Positions 1-8,896 of a stretch of 64,000 bases of DNA are shown piece by piece. The notes below the pieces were generated by a model. It was not told the DNA's origin, did no database searches, and saw nothing but the letters and a program-made list of their open reading frames with translations. A program made the translations under genes and the position numbers. Source of the stretch: Pseudomonas proteolytica (GTDB taxonomy: Bacteria > Pseudomonadota > Gammaproteobacteria > Pseudomonadales > Pseudomonadaceae). The stretch's first letter is position 1; every line of letters begins with the position of its first letter. The stretch lies in the NCBI RefSeq assembly GCF_007858275.1, contig NZ_VFEV01000005.1, positions 1-64,000 of the forward strand. The letters run 5' to 3'.

Positions 1-260
1 ACGCCGCATCGCCCGCGCTGGGCTGCGAAGCAGCCCCAGTAAGCCGTACGCGGTGTATCAGATACTCCGTAGCGGCTGGTTTTAGGGCTGCTTCGCAGCC
101 CAGCGCGGGGCAAGCCCGCTCGCCACAACTGCGCTATCTGCCTGGATTTAGGCGTTGCGGCAAAGTTGTGTAGATACCTACGCTGCGATAGCGGTGGGTC
201 AGTTGGCCCATTTGCTACTGATACACCGCTATCGCAGGCAAGCCAGCTCCCACAGTTTTG
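1..260. repeat. Composite nested palindromic repeat, copy A (cut by window edge)
   Basis: An inverted pair around gctgggctgcgaagcagccc (about 13-37 and 85-109) is followed by a REP-like arm (cggggcaagcccgctcgccaca) and a unique tail ending in aaagttgtgtagataccta (162-180). This string is the reverse complement, with only a few mismatches, of the left half of the composite repeat at 11305-11635. A further 14-bp inverted repeat, ctgcgatagcggtg (183-196) with caccgctatcgcag (224-237), leads into a normal REP arm ending ctcccacag. The element therefore seems to sit inside an older REP pair. No coding signal is present. Confidence 0.8.
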
Positions 261-274
261 ATCGCATTTCCAGG

Positions 275-1423
275 TCAGGCTGGTTGCTCGAGGCCAAACG
301 CGCCTTGGCGCAACAACAGAATCACCAATCCCAAGGCACCTGCGGCCATCAACAACGGCAACGCATGCCCGCTGATCCACTGGCTGCCAGCCCCCGCCAC
401 CAGCGGCCCGATCAGGCAGCCAATCCCCCACAACTGAGCAATATGGGCATTGGCTCGCACCAGCGCATCGTCACGGTAGCGCTCGCCGATCAGAATCAAC
501 GACAAGGTGAACAAGCCCCCCGCACTGGCACCGAACAGGACCCAGATCGGCCAGATCAGCCAGGTATCCAGCAACGGCGCAATGGCCAGGCTCGACAGCA
601 GCAACAGCACCGCGCAGCCGAGAAACAGGGTGCGCCTGGGCAGGTAGTCGGCCAGCGCACCAATCGGCAATTGCAGCAGGGCATCGCCTACTACCACGGT
701 GCTGACCATCGCCAACGCCACTTCGGCAGTGAAGCCCTGTTGCAGGCAATACACCGGCAACAGCGTCAGAATCATCGCCTCGAACGCGGCAAACAATGCC
801 ACCGCCCAGGCGATCGCCGGCAAGCCCCGGCAAAATCCCCATAAGTCGCCAAAGGTCACGCTGAAGGCCTCTGCCGTCGGCGCCCCGCTACGCCCCAGCA
901 GCAGGAAGGGCGCAACGATCAACAGGCCGACGCCAACCCAGAAGCCATAGTCGTGATCGGTGCCCAGCACGCCGAGCAACAACGGCCCCGACAGCTGGCT
1001 CAGGGCGTAGGTACAGCCATACAGCGCCACCAGCCGGCCACGCCACTGCTCCACCACCAGTTGGTTGATCCAGCTTTCGCCGAGGATAAACACAATGGTC
1101 AGGATCACCCCGATCATCAACCGCAGCACCAGCCACACCGGATAGCTGGGCAATACCGCCAGCAACCCGATGGAAACCGCCCCGGCCCACAGGCACAGGC
1201 GCATCAGATTTGCCGTGCCCAGCCAGGAAGCCAGGCGGCTCGACACCTTGGCGCCCAACAACACACCGAACGCTGGCATCGCCGCCATGATGCCGATAGC
1301 AAAGTTGCCATAGCCCCAGCTTTCCAGGCGCAGGGACACCAACGGCATGCTGACGCCCAGGGCAAGGCCGACGCTGAGTACTGAAGCCAGGACGGCAAAG
1401 TAAGTCGCCCAACGCATTGCCAC
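275..1423 (-). CDS. MFS transporter
   Basis: A 382-residue polytopic inner-membrane protein of the major facilitator superfamily, in the size range expected for 12 transmembrane helices. Hydrophobic segments run along the whole length, starting with YFAVLASVLSVGLALGVSM near the N-terminus. The GAKVSSRLASWLG stretch (about residues 56-68) sits where the cytoplasmic loop 2-3 motif A of MFS proteins lies, and a second half begins with FAAFEAMILTLLPVYCL. The general look is that of the YcaD/sugar-like MFS group, but the substrate cannot be read from sequence. It stands alone between repeats and is not in an operon with the dehydrogenase downstream. Residue 3 is a second methionine, so the start could be two codons later. 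Confidence 0.85.
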   Translation of the reverse strand: MAMRWATYFAVLASVLSVGLALGVSMPLVSLRLESWGYGNFAIGIMAAMPAFGVLLGAKVSSRLASWLGTANLMRLCLWAGAVSIGLLAVLPSYPVWLVLRLMIGVILTIVFILGESWINQLVVEQWRGRLVALYGCTYALSQLSGPLLLGVLGTDHDYGFWVGVGLLIVAPFLLLGRSGAPTAEAFSVTFGDLWGFCRGLPAIAWAVALFAAFEAMILTLLPVYCLQQGFTAEVALAMVSTVVVGDALLQLPIGALADYLPRRTLFLGCAVLLLLSSLAIAPLLDTWLIWPIWVLFGASAGGLFTLSLILIGERYRDDALVRANAHIAQLWGIGCLIGPLVAGAGSQWISGHALPLLMAAGALGLVILLLRQGAFGLEQPA

Positions 1424-1461
1424 GCTCCTGTGGATAACTCATTTGTGGACGGTAAAACGAA

Positions 1462-1583
1462 CTGTAGGAGCGAGCTTGTGTGGGAGCCGGGCTTGCCCGC
1501 GATGCTGGCACCTCGGTACATCAGTTGCACCGAGGTGATGCTATCGCAGGCAAGCCAGCTCCCACACAAGCTCGCTCCTACAG
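1462..1583. repeat. REPIN nested precisely inside another REP inverted repeat
   Basis: The outer arms ctgtaggagcgagcttg (1462-1478) and caagctcgctcctacag (1567-1583) form a perfect 17-bp inverted repeat. Directly inside them is a second complete inverted pair starting tgtgggag (1479) and ending ctcccaca (1566), with a central palindrome cacctcgg / ccgaggtg (1509-1516 / 1530-1537). It lies between the convergent ends of a small gap flanking the MFS and dehydrogenase genes, and it may also end transcription. Confidence 0.85.
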
Positions 1584-1600
1584 GGGATCAGCGGGGTTGC

Positions 1601-3094
1601 TTACAGCTTGATCCAGGTTGCCTTCAGTTCGGTGTACTTGTCGAACGCGTGCAGCGACTTGTCGCGACCGTTGCCCGACTGCTTGAACCCGCCGAACGGC
1701 GCGGTCATGTCGCCGCCATCGTACTGGTTGACCCACACGCTACCGGCGCGCAGCGCTTTGGCGGTCAGGTGCGCCTTGGAGATATCCGAGGTCCAGACCG
1801 CAGCGGCCAGGCCATAAGGCGTGTCGTTGGCGATGGCTACGGCTTCTTCAGCGCTGTCGAAGGTGATCACCGACAGGACCGGGCCAAAGATCTCTTCCTG
1901 GGCAATCTTCATGGCGTTGGTCACACCGTCGAAAATCGTCGGCTCGACGTAAGTGCCGCCGGTTTCCTGCAGGGTGCGCTTGCCACCGGCCACCAGTTTG
2001 GCGCCATCGGCGTGCCCGGCTTCGATGTACGACAGCACGGTGTTCATCTGCTGGGTATCCACCAGCGCACCGACGTTGGTGGCCGGGTCCAGCGGGTTGC
2101 CCGGCTTCCAGCCCTTGAGGGCCTCGATCACCATCGGCAGGAATTTGTCCTTGATCGAACGCTCCACCAGCAGGCGCGAGCCGGCGGTGCAGACTTCGCC
2201 CTGGTTGAAGGCGATGGCGCCAGCGGCGGATTCGGCAGCGGCTTGCAGGTCCGGGGCATCGGCAAACACGATGTTCGGGCTCTTGCCGCCGGCTTCCAGC
2301 CAGACGCGCTTCATGTTCGACTCGCCGGAGTAGATCATCAGTTGCTTGGCGATCTTGGTAGAACCGGTGAACACCAGAGTGTCGACGTCCATATGCAGCG
2401 CCAACGCCTTGCCCACGGTGTGGCCGTAGCCCGGCAGCACGTTGAGCACGCCTTTGGGGATACCGGCTTCAACGGCCAGGGCGGCGATGCGGATGGCGGT
2501 TAGCGGCGACTTTTCCGACGGTTTGAGGACAACCGAGTTACCGGTGGACAGCGCTGGCCCCAGTTTCCAGCAGGCCATCATCAGCGGGAAGTTCCACGGC
2601 ACGATGGCCGCCACTACGCCGACGGGCTCGCGGGTCACCAGGCCCAGTTGGTCATGGGGGGTGGCGGCGACTTCGTCGTAAATCTTGTCGATGGCCTCGC
2701 CGCTCCAGCTCAGGGCTTGCGCCGCGCCTGGAATGTCGATGCCCAGGGAATCACCGATTGGCTTGCCCATGTCCAAGGTTTCGAGCAGGGCCAGCTCTTC
2801 GGCATTGGCCTTGAGCAGCGCGGCGAAACGGATCATGGTGGCTTTGCGCTTGGCCGGGGCCAGGCGTGACCAGGCACCGGAGTTGAAGGTGGCGCGGGCG
2901 TTTTCCACGGCGCGCTGGGCGTCGGCGACGTCACAGCTGGCAACCGTGGTCAGCAGGCGGCCATCGACCGGGCTGAGACATTCGAACGTGTCGCCGGAAA
3001 CGGCGGCGGTGTATTCGCCATTGATATACGCGCGGCCTTCGATCTTCAGGTCCTTGGCGCGTTGTTCCCAGTCGGCACGGGTCAGGGTGGTCAT
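1601..3094 (-). CDS. kauB: Gamma-glutamyl-gamma-aminobutyraldehyde / NAD(P)+ aldehyde dehydrogenase
   Basis: A 497-residue cytoplasmic NAD(P)-dependent aldehyde dehydrogenase of full family length. The Rossmann substrate-channel motif VPWNFPLMMACWK, the general base Glu267 in LEAGGKSP and the nucleophile Cys302 in GEVCTAGSR are all present, as is the C-terminal PFGGFKQSGNGRD motif. The sequence is closest to the KauB/PuuC type, which oxidises aldehydes arising from putrescine, cadaverine and 2-ketoarginine degradation. In PAO1 the equivalent gene (PA5312) also lies just before rpmG-rpmB. It is divergent from the cupin gene. A strong ribosome site (gaggagg) precedes the ATG at 3094. The exact aldehyde preference is inference from context. 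Confidence 0.87.
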   Translation of the reverse strand: MTTLTRADWEQRAKDLKIEGRAYINGEYTAAVSGDTFECLSPVDGRLLTTVASCDVADAQRAVENARATFNSGAWSRLAPAKRKATMIRFAALLKANAEELALLETLDMGKPIGDSLGIDIPGAAQALSWSGEAIDKIYDEVAATPHDQLGLVTREPVGVVAAIVPWNFPLMMACWKLGPALSTGNSVVLKPSEKSPLTAIRIAALAVEAGIPKGVLNVLPGYGHTVGKALALHMDVDTLVFTGSTKIAKQLMIYSGESNMKRVWLEAGGKSPNIVFADAPDLQAAAESAAGAIAFNQGEVCTAGSRLLVERSIKDKFLPMVIEALKGWKPGNPLDPATNVGALVDTQQMNTVLSYIEAGHADGAKLVAGGKRTLQETGGTYVEPTIFDGVTNAMKIAQEEIFGPVLSVITFDSAEEAVAIANDTPYGLAAAVWTSDISKAHLTAKALRAGSVWVNQYDGGDMTAPFGGFKQSGNGRDKSLHAFDKYTELKATWIKL

Positions 3095-3322
3095 GCGAGT
3101 GTCCTCCTCTTATTAAATATAAGGGCCCGGCGTTATCACCAGTTCCCTTCCAAATGCTTGCCCGGCCAGCCAGCTATTCGGTCCGAGGCACCCGCCACCC
3201 TAAACCAGCCGCCGGGGATGTTTCAATATATTTGACATAACGGCCGCAAACGCCCTTGCGATGTTCATTTTAATAAACATAGACTTTGGCTCTCCAACCC
3301 CAGGCCTAGACGGGATACGTGC

Positions 3323-3685
3323 ATGAACATTCAGGATGTCGTCGATTTCAGCCAGGCGAACACCGCCGCCGAACGCTACCGCCCCGCCACCGAAAAAATC
3401 CTCAAGGGCGACCCCGAGCAGACGCTCTTCAACCACTACAACAGCCCGTGCGGCCAGATGAACGCCGGGGTGTGGGAGGGTGAAGTCGGGCAATGGACGG
3501 TGAACTACACCGAACACGAATATTGCGAGATCGTGCAGGGGGTTTCGGTACTTCGCGATGGCGACGGCAACGCCAAGACCTTGCGCGCCGGTGATCGCTT
3601 CGTCATCCCGGCCGGCTTCAGGGGCACCTGGGAAGTGCTGGAGCCGTGCCGCAAGATCTACGTGGTGTTCGAAGAAAAGGCCTGA
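3323..3685 (+). CDS. Cupin-domain protein (DUF861-like small cupin)
   Basis: A 120-residue single-domain cupin. The first cupin motif is visible as WTVNYTEHEYCEIVQG, and the second as RAGDRFVIPAGFRGTWEVLE, with a C-terminal KIYVVFEE strand. The N-terminal half carries only part of the metal-binding His pattern (one His in TEHEYCE), typical of the (S)-ureidoglycine aminohydrolase-like/DUF861 small cupins. It is divergent from the KauB-type dehydrogenase, so a role connected to polyamine or amine catabolism is plausible but unproven. A strong bidirectional terminator follows. Confidence 0.7.
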   Translation: MNIQDVVDFSQANTAAERYRPATEKILKGDPEQTLFNHYNSPCGQMNAGVWEGEVGQWTVNYTEHEYCEIVQGVSVLRDGDGNAKTLRAGDRFVIPAGFRGTWEVLEPCRKIYVVFEEKA

Positions 3686-3712
3686 TCGGTCGATCGCGAC
3701 TTTTCAAAGACG

Positions 3713-3746
3713 AAAAAAAACCCGCATCGTGAGATGCGGGTTTTTT
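3713..3746. terminator. Bidirectional rho-independent terminator (cupin / rpmG)
   Basis: An 8-bp perfect stem, cccgcatc (3721-3728) with gatgcggg (3733-3740), has a GTGA tetraloop. Eight A residues precede it and six T residues follow, so it can stop both the cupin and rpmG transcripts, which converge here. Confidence 0.92.
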
Positions 3747-3764
3747 CACAAGAAAGAAAACCAA

Positions 3765-3920
3765 TTACTTGATTTTGCCTTCTTTGTAGATCACGTGCTT
3801 GCGAACGCGCGGGTCGAACATTTTCTTTTCGAGCTTGTCCGGGGTAGTACGCTTGTTCTTGTCGGTAGTGTAGAAGTGACCAGTACCGGCGCTAGAGATC
3901 ATTCGAATCAATTCACGCAT
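3765..3920 (-). CDS. rpmG: 50S ribosomal protein L33
   Basis: A 51-residue basic protein translating as [19 protein letters not shown], then [20 protein letters not shown], then [12 protein letters not shown]. This is the standard Pseudomonas L33. It is a component of the large ribosomal subunit near the E site. It lies 11 bp downstream of rpmB in the usual rpmB-rpmG pair and ends at the strong terminator at 3713-3746. This copy has no Cys zinc-ribbon pairs (C-minus form). A GGAG ribosome site precedes the ATG. Confidence 0.97.
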   Translation of the reverse strand: MRELIRMISSAGTGHFYTTDKNKRTTPDKLEKKMFDPRVRKHVIYKEGKIK

Positions 3921-3931
3921 GATATAGCTCC

Positions 3932-4165
3932 TTAGATTTTGCCGTCGCGGCGCAGTTCAGCGAGCACGACAGTGATGCCACGCTTGTCGATGATGCGCAT
4001 GCCTTTGGCAGATACGCGCAGACGGACAAAACGTTTCTCTTCTTCAACCCAGAAGCGGTGATGCTGCAGGTTTGGCAGGAAACGACGACGGGTTTTGTTG
4101 TTTGCGTGGGAAATGTTATTCCCAGTCACCGGACCCTTACCGGTAACTTGACAGACTCTCGACAT
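3932..4165 (-). CDS. rpmB: 50S ribosomal protein L28
   Basis: A 77-residue ribosomal protein with the L28 signature at the N-terminus ([19 protein letters not shown]) and the [15 protein letters not shown] strand. It is full length for gammaproteobacteria. It is first in the rpmB-rpmG operon, with a sigma70-like promoter about 150 bp upstream and a leader of ordinary intergenic sequence. Confidence 0.97.
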   Translation of the reverse strand: MSRVCQVTGKGPVTGNNISHANNKTRRRFLPNLQHHRFWVEEEKRFVRLRVSAKGMRIIDKRGITVVLAELRRDGKI

Positions 4166-4623
4166 GCCTCAGCCCTCTAAAACCACATGCCCAACCCGGC
4201 ATGGGTTGGCCGCTTAATCTCTCAGTCATTTGGCGCCAGGCGCCGCGTTTCTTTAAGGGTCTTACCGGCTACACCTACAGTGAAGGAACCGGGCCCCTAG
4301 AAAAGAGCGCTGCTTTATACCAGAAAGACCCCAGTGCAACAACAGCCGGTGTGTTTTTCCCGCTGTAAATCTCGCTCGAACAGGCCTCAAGCGCTGCCAG
4401 GGTGGGGCGCCGTGCTCCAGAACCGCTCGTCGCACCGAATGATTTGTCGCCGCTGCTTGCAGGCCAAGGCCCTGGGCAAAATGACCTGAAGCGCCATCAA
4501 AACAGTATTTGCCGTAAATGCACAGGCAAAAATGGGCTAGTCATTTATGAATGAGCCCACTACGGTAGGACTTTTCCAGACTGCACTCGCAGATGGGCCT
4601 CCGATCTGCAAAGGAAACCGACC
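4166..4623. other. Intergenic region between rpmB and the divergent peptide-binding protein gene
   Basis: 458 bases without a gene. The left part is the rpmB leader and promoter (see 4314-4342). The right part leads to the peptide-binding protein gene, with a ribosome site aaagga just before ATG 4624. I find no ORF with Pseudomonas-like codon use and no REP element here. A small RNA cannot be excluded from sequence alone. Confidence 0.6.
4314..4342 (-). promoter_or_regulatory. Candidate sigma70 promoter of rpmB-rpmG
   Basis: Read on the minus strand: TTGTTG (4337-4342), a 17-nt spacer, then TATAAA (4314-4319). The -10 matches the consensus at 5 of 6 positions and the -35 at 3 of 6. It lies about 150 bp upstream of rpmB, facing the operon. 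Confidence 0.5.
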
Positions 4624-6216
4624 ATGCGTCTCGCTGCCCTACCCTTATTGCTCGCCCCGCTCTTCCTCGCCCCACTGGCCCAGGCAGCCTCTACGCTGAG
4701 CGTCTGCACCGAGGCCAGCCCCGAAGGGTTTGACGTGGTGCAATACAACTCGCTGACCACCACCAACGCCTCGGCGGATGTGCTGATGAACCGCCTGGTG
4801 GACTTCGATGCCGCGAGCGGCAAGCTGGTACCGAGCCTGGCCGACAGTTGGGAAGTCTCGCCGGACGGCCTGACCTATACCTTTAAATTGCACCCGGACG
4901 TCAAATTCCACCGCACTGCGTATTTCAACCCAAGCCGCAGCCTCACGGCTGAAGACGTGCGTTTCAGCTTCGAGCGCATGCTCGACCCGGCCAACCCCTG
5001 GCACAAGATCGCCCAGAGCGGCTTCCCCCACGCCCAGTCGCTGCAACTGCCAGCGCTGATCAAGAAGATCGACGCCCTTGACCCGCTGACCGTGCGTTTT
5101 ACCCTGGATCACGCCGATTCCACCTTCCTCGCCGCGCTGAGCATGGGCTTTGCCTCGATCTACCCCGCCGAATACGCCGACAAGCTGCTCAAGGCCGGTA
5201 CCCCGGAAAAGCTCAATAGCCAACCCATCGGCACCGGGCCGTTCGTGTTCGGGCGCTTCCAGAAAGATGCGGCCATCCGCTACAAGGCCAACCCGGATTA
5301 TTTTGCCGGCAAGCCGGCTGTGGATAACTTGATCTTTGCTATCACCACGGACGCCAATGTGCGCCTGCAGAAACTGCGCCGGGACGAATGTCAGATCGCC
5401 TTGTCACCCAAGCCCCTGGATATCGGTGAAGCGCAAAAGGATCCTGCACTCAAGGTGGAAAAAACTGCTGCCTTCATGACGGCTTTCGTCGCCATCAATA
5501 GCCAGCACCCGCCACTGGACAAACCCGAAGTGCGCCAGGCAATCAACCTGGCCTTCGACAAGGCCAGCTACCTCAAGGCCGTGTTTGAAGGCACCGCCGA
5601 AGCTGCCAATGGGCCTTACCCGCCCAATACCTGGAGCTTTGCCAAGGAGTTGCCGGGTTATCCACAGGACATTGCCAAGGCCAAGGGGCTGCTGGATCGC
5701 GCCGGGCTCAAGGACGGTTTCAAGACCACTATCTGGACCCGGCCATCCGGCAGCCTGCTCAATCCCAACCCAAGCCTGGGCGCCCAGCTGTTGCAGGCAG
5801 ATCTGGCCAAGATCGGCATCCAGGCAGAGATCCGTGTGATCGAATGGGGCGAGCTGATCCGCCGCGCCAAGGCCGGCGAGCACGATCTGTTGTTCATGGG
5901 CTGGGCCGGCGACAACGGCGACCCGGATAACTTCCTGACCCCGCAGTTTTCCTGCGCGGCGGTCAAATCCGGCACCAACTTCGCCCGTTACTGCGACCCG
6001 GCGCTGGACAAGCTGATCAGTGCCGGCAAGACCACCAACGAGCAAGGCGTGCGCAGCAAGCTCTACCAACAGGCGCAGGCGCAGATCCAGCAGCAGGCGC
6101 TGTGGTTGCCACTGGCCCATCCGACGGCCTTTGCCCTGACACGCAAGAATGTCGAGGGGTATCAGGTCAGCCCGTTTGGGCGCCAGGACTTCTCCAAAGT
6201 CAGCGTCACCCCCTGA
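4624..6216 (+). CDS. Periplasmic dipeptide/oligopeptide-binding protein of an ABC transporter (DppA-like)
   Basis: A 530-residue SBP_bac_5 family substrate-binding protein. It has a cleavable signal peptide (MRLAALPLLLAPLFLAPLAQA, cleavage after AQA at about residue 22), the early family motif ASADVLMNRLVDFD and the duplicated alpha/beta lobes typical of DppA/OppA. The length is normal. It matches the position of PA5317 (dppA5) in PAO1, between rpmB and radC. No permease or ATPase genes are adjacent, so it probably feeds a shared Dpp permease encoded elsewhere. It has its own ribosome site (aaagga). The peptide preference cannot be read from sequence. Confidence 0.88.
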   Translation: MRLAALPLLLAPLFLAPLAQAASTLSVCTEASPEGFDVVQYNSLTTTNASADVLMNRLVDFDAASGKLVPSLADSWEVSPDGLTYTFKLHPDVKFHRTAYFNPSRSLTAEDVRFSFERMLDPANPWHKIAQSGFPHAQSLQLPALIKKIDALDPLTVRFTLDHADSTFLAALSMGFASIYPAEYADKLLKAGTPEKLNSQPIGTGPFVFGRFQKDAAIRYKANPDYFAGKPAVDNLIFAITTDANVRLQKLRRDECQIALSPKPLDIGEAQKDPALKVEKTAAFMTAFVAINSQHPPLDKPEVRQAINLAFDKASYLKAVFEGTAEAANGPYPPNTWSFAKELPGYPQDIAKAKGLLDRAGLKDGFKTTIWTRPSGSLLNPNPSLGAQLLQADLAKIGIQAEIRVIEWGELIRRAKAGEHDLLFMGWAGDNGDPDNFLTPQFSCAAVKSGTNFARYCDPALDKLISAGKTTNEQGVRSKLYQQAQAQIQQQALWLPLAHPTAFALTRKNVEGYQVSPFGRQDFSKVSVTP

Positions 6217-6224
6217 CCCTTCGT

Positions 6225-6254
6225 GTGTAGGAGCCAGCTTGCCGGCTCCTACAC
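6225..6254. repeat. Solo REP hairpin between convergent genes
   Basis: A perfect 11-bp inverted repeat, gtgtaggagcc (6225-6235) with ggctcctacac (6244-6254), is a shortened REP palindrome. It lies between the convergent peptide-binding protein gene and radC. There is no T-tract, but the hairpin could act as a terminator or protect the 3' ends. Confidence 0.7.
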
Positions 6255-6263
6255 GGGATTGCG

Positions 6264-6938
6264 TTATATCCAGCCATATTCGGCCATCGACAGCGGATCG
6301 CCGTCGCCGACGATAATGTGGTCGAGTACCCGCACATCCACCAGATCCAGGGCTTTTTGCAGCACTTTGGTCAATTTTCGATCAGCGATGCTCGGCTCGG
6401 CATTCCCGGAGGGGTGGTTGTGGCACAGGATCAACGCCGCCGCGTTGTAGTCCAGGGCGCGCTTGACCACTTGTCGTGGGTAAACCGTGGCGTTGTCGAT
6501 GGAGCCCTGGAACAACGCTTCGAAGCCCAGCACCCGATGCCTTGAATCGAGAAACAGGCAACCAAAGATCTCATGGGGTTGATGGCGTAGAAGTGCCTTG
6601 AGGTAATCACGCACCGCCACCGGGCTTTCCAGCACCGACTCATTACGCACATGCTCGGCCAGATGGCGCCGACCCATTTCCAGCACCGCCTGCAGTTGGG
6701 CGAATTTAGCCGGCCCCAGCCCCAGATGCTGGATGAATAAGGCCTGCCGGGCCTCCAGCAATGCGCGCAGGCTGCCAAATTGCTCCAGCAGATGACGCGC
6801 CAGATCCACTGCACTTTTACCCGAGACGCCGGTGCGCAGGAATATCGCCAGCAACTCGGCATCCGAAAGACTCGCCGCGCCCAACTCCAAAAGCCTCTCC
6901 CGCGGACGCTCCGCCGCAGGCCAATTGCGAATACTCAT
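6264..6938 (-). CDS. radC: RadC family JAB1/MPN-domain protein
   Basis: A 224-residue protein with N-terminal helix-hairpin-helix-like segments ([33 protein letters not shown]) and a C-terminal RadC/JAB metalloprotease-like domain. The metal-binding pattern is visible as [15 protein letters not shown]. The reading frame is open further upstream to 7070, but ATG 6938 (MSIRNWP) is preceded by an excellent GGGAGGTGG ribosome site and matches family length, so I chose it. It is divergent from coaBC, as in PAO1. RadC's older assignment to DNA repair is doubtful, and its function is not firmly known. Confidence 0.93.
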   Translation of the reverse strand: MSIRNWPAAERPRERLLELGAASLSDAELLAIFLRTGVSGKSAVDLARHLLEQFGSLRALLEARQALFIQHLGLGPAKFAQLQAVLEMGRRHLAEHVRNESVLESPVAVRDYLKALLRHQPHEIFGCLFLDSRHRVLGFEALFQGSIDNATVYPRQVVKRALDYNAAALILCHNHPSGNAEPSIADRKLTKVLQKALDLVDVRVLDHIIVGDGDPLSMAEYGWI

Positions 6939-7069
6939 GCCACCTCCCTGTGCATGTGCGCCGCTGTTGCATGGCGGACGCTGTGTTATCTTAGCCCCTC
7001 TTTTTTGCGCGCGATTTCTCCTGGGGAGGGGGGATCGCAACGCCATCACTGAACTGGAAAGGCAAACCA

Positions 7070-8278
7070 ATGCAGCGTCTGTATCGGAAACGCATCGTTC
7101 TCGGCGTCGGCGGCGGCATTGCCGCCTACAAGAGCGCAGAGCTGGTTCGCAGGCTCCTGGACCAAGGCGCCGAAGTGCGCGTGGTCATGACCCGTGGCGG
7201 CAGTGAGTTCATTACCCCGCTGACCATGCAGGCGCTGTCCGGCCACCCGGTTCACCTGGACCTGCTGGACCCGGCGGCCGAAGCTGCCATGGGCCATATC
7301 GAGCTGGCCAAATGGGCCGACCTGGTGCTGATCGCACCCGCCACCGCCGACCTGATTGCGCGCCTCGCCCAAGGCATTGCCGACGACTTGCTGACCACGC
7401 TGGTACTGGCCACCGACGCCACTGTCGCCATCGCCCCGGCGATGAACCAGGCCATGTGGCGCGACCCCGCCACCCAGGCCAACACCCAATTGCTGCAAAG
7501 CCGTGGCCTCAAGGTCTTCGGCCCGGCCTCCGGCAGCCAGGCCTGTGGCGACGTAGGTCTGGGCCGCATGCTCGAAGCCACCGACCTGGCGCTGTGCGCC
7601 GCCGAGTGTTTCCAGCACCTGGCCCTGACCGGCAAGCACGTGCTGATCACCGCCGGCCCGACCCAGGAAAACATCGACCCGGTGCGCTACATCACCAACC
7701 ATAGCTCAGGGAAAATGGGCTTTGCCCTGGCTGAAGCGGCGGTTGAGGCAGGCGCACGCGTGACCCTGATCACCGGCCCGGTGCACCTGCCGACCCCGGA
7801 TCGGGTCACCCGCATCGACGTAGTCAGCGCCCGTGACATGCTTGCGGCCTGTGAGGCGGCGATTCCCTGCGATGTGTTTATCGCCTCGGCAGCGGTCGCA
7901 GACTACCGTCCGGAAGTAGTTGCGCCGCAAAAACTCAAGAAAGACCCTACAAGCGGCGACGGCCTGCTCCTGCAAATGGTCCGCAACCCGGATATTTTGG
8001 CCACCATCGCCACCCGCGCGGATCGTCCGTTCAGCGTCGGTTTCGCCGCCGAAACCGAAAACCTGCTGGACTACGCCGCACGCAAACTGAAAGACAAAAA
8101 CCTCGACCTGATCGTTGCCAATGATGTCGCCAACCCGAGCATCGGTTTCAACAGCGAGGAAAACGCCTGCAGCGTGATCGACCGCGAACTGCACGCGACC
8201 CTTTTCGCCCAGACCAGCAAGGGCAAGATTGCCCGCCAACTGATCTCTTTTATCGCCCAACGGCTGAACCAGGTTTAA
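7070..8278 (+). CDS. coaBC: Bifunctional phosphopantothenoylcysteine decarboxylase / phosphopantothenate-cysteine ligase
   Basis: A 402-residue fused enzyme of coenzyme A synthesis. The N-terminal CoaC flavoprotein domain (about 1-190) opens with [18 protein letters not shown] and has the PAMNQAMW motif and an active-site Cys in [13 protein letters not shown]. The C-terminal CoaB ligase domain starts near [20 protein letters not shown] and includes [11 protein letters not shown] (the K-x-K-K nucleotide and pantothenate motif). The stop is 5 bp from dut, so coaBC and dut are co-transcribed. Confidence 0.97.
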   Translation: MQRLYRKRIVLGVGGGIAAYKSAELVRRLLDQGAEVRVVMTRGGSEFITPLTMQALSGHPVHLDLLDPAAEAAMGHIELAKWADLVLIAPATADLIARLAQGIADDLLTTLVLATDATVAIAPAMNQAMWRDPATQANTQLLQSRGLKVFGPASGSQACGDVGLGRMLEATDLALCAAECFQHLALTGKHVLITAGPTQENIDPVRYITNHSSGKMGFALAEAAVEAGARVTLITGPVHLPTPDRVTRIDVVSARDMLAACEAAIPCDVFIASAAVADYRPEVVAPQKLKKDPTSGDGLLLQMVRNPDILATIATRADRPFSVGFAAETENLLDYAARKLKDKNLDLIVANDVANPSIGFNSEENACSVIDRELHATLFAQTSKGKIARQLISFIAQRLNQV

Positions 8279-8283
8279 TTTCC

Positions 8284-8739
8284 ATGCACGCTTTGCAAGC
8301 CAAGATCCTCGACCCCCGCATCGGCAGCGAATTCCCACTGCCGGCCTACGCCACACCGGGCTCCGCCGGCCTGGACCTGCGCGCCATGCTCAAGCAGGAC
8401 ACCGTGCTTGAGCCGGGCCAGACCCTGCTGATCCCCACCGGCCTGTCGATCTACGTCGGCGATCCCGGCCTGGCCGCGCTGATCCTGCCGCGCTCGGGCC
8501 TGGGCCACAAACACGGGATCGTCCTGGGCAATCTCGTTGGCCTGATCGACTCCGATTACCAGGGCGAACTGATGGTCTCGTGCTGGAACCGTGGCCAGAC
8601 CGCCTTCAATATCGCCGTTGGCGAACGTATCGCCCAACTGGTGCTGGTACCGGTGGTGCAGGCGCATTTCGAACTGGTGACCGAGTTCGACGAAACCCAG
8701 CGTGGCGCAGGCGGTTTCGGGCATTCCGGCAGCCACTGA
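8284..8739 (+). CDS. dut: Deoxyuridine 5'-triphosphate nucleotidohydrolase (dUTPase)
   Basis: A 151-residue homotrimeric dUTPase that hydrolyses dUTP to dUMP and keeps uracil out of DNA. All five motifs are visible: [10 protein letters not shown] (1), [11 protein letters not shown] (2), [11 protein letters not shown] (3), [12 protein letters not shown] (4) and the flexible C-terminal [10 protein letters not shown] (5). It begins five bases after coaBC, and a hairpin with a 12-bp stem follows it. Confidence 0.98.
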   Translation: MHALQAKILDPRIGSEFPLPAYATPGSAGLDLRAMLKQDTVLEPGQTLLIPTGLSIYVGDPGLAALILPRSGLGHKHGIVLGNLVGLIDSDYQGELMVSCWNRGQTAFNIAVGERIAQLVLVPVVQAHFELVTEFDETQRGAGGFGHSGSH

Positions 8740-8748
8740 CTACGCTCA

Positions 8749-8777
8749 GGCATGCCGGGCTCCGCGCCCGGCATGCC
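8749..8777 (+). terminator. Hairpin between dut and algC, possible terminator or attenuator
   Basis: A perfect 12-bp stem, ggcatgccgggc (8749-8760) with gcccggcatgcc (8766-8777), with a 5-nt loop. Only a short, delayed T run (gcatttt) follows, so termination may be partial. Confidence 0.6.
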
Positions 8778-8896
8778 CCGATGGCATTTTCGCACCACGA
8801 ACTCTAGGCCAAAAACGCCGTCTTACCCTTCAGTTTGAGCCTGCCGGTCGCCATATTCAGGCCTGTCCGCCCCGTATCGATGGAGTTTTCCCAGTG

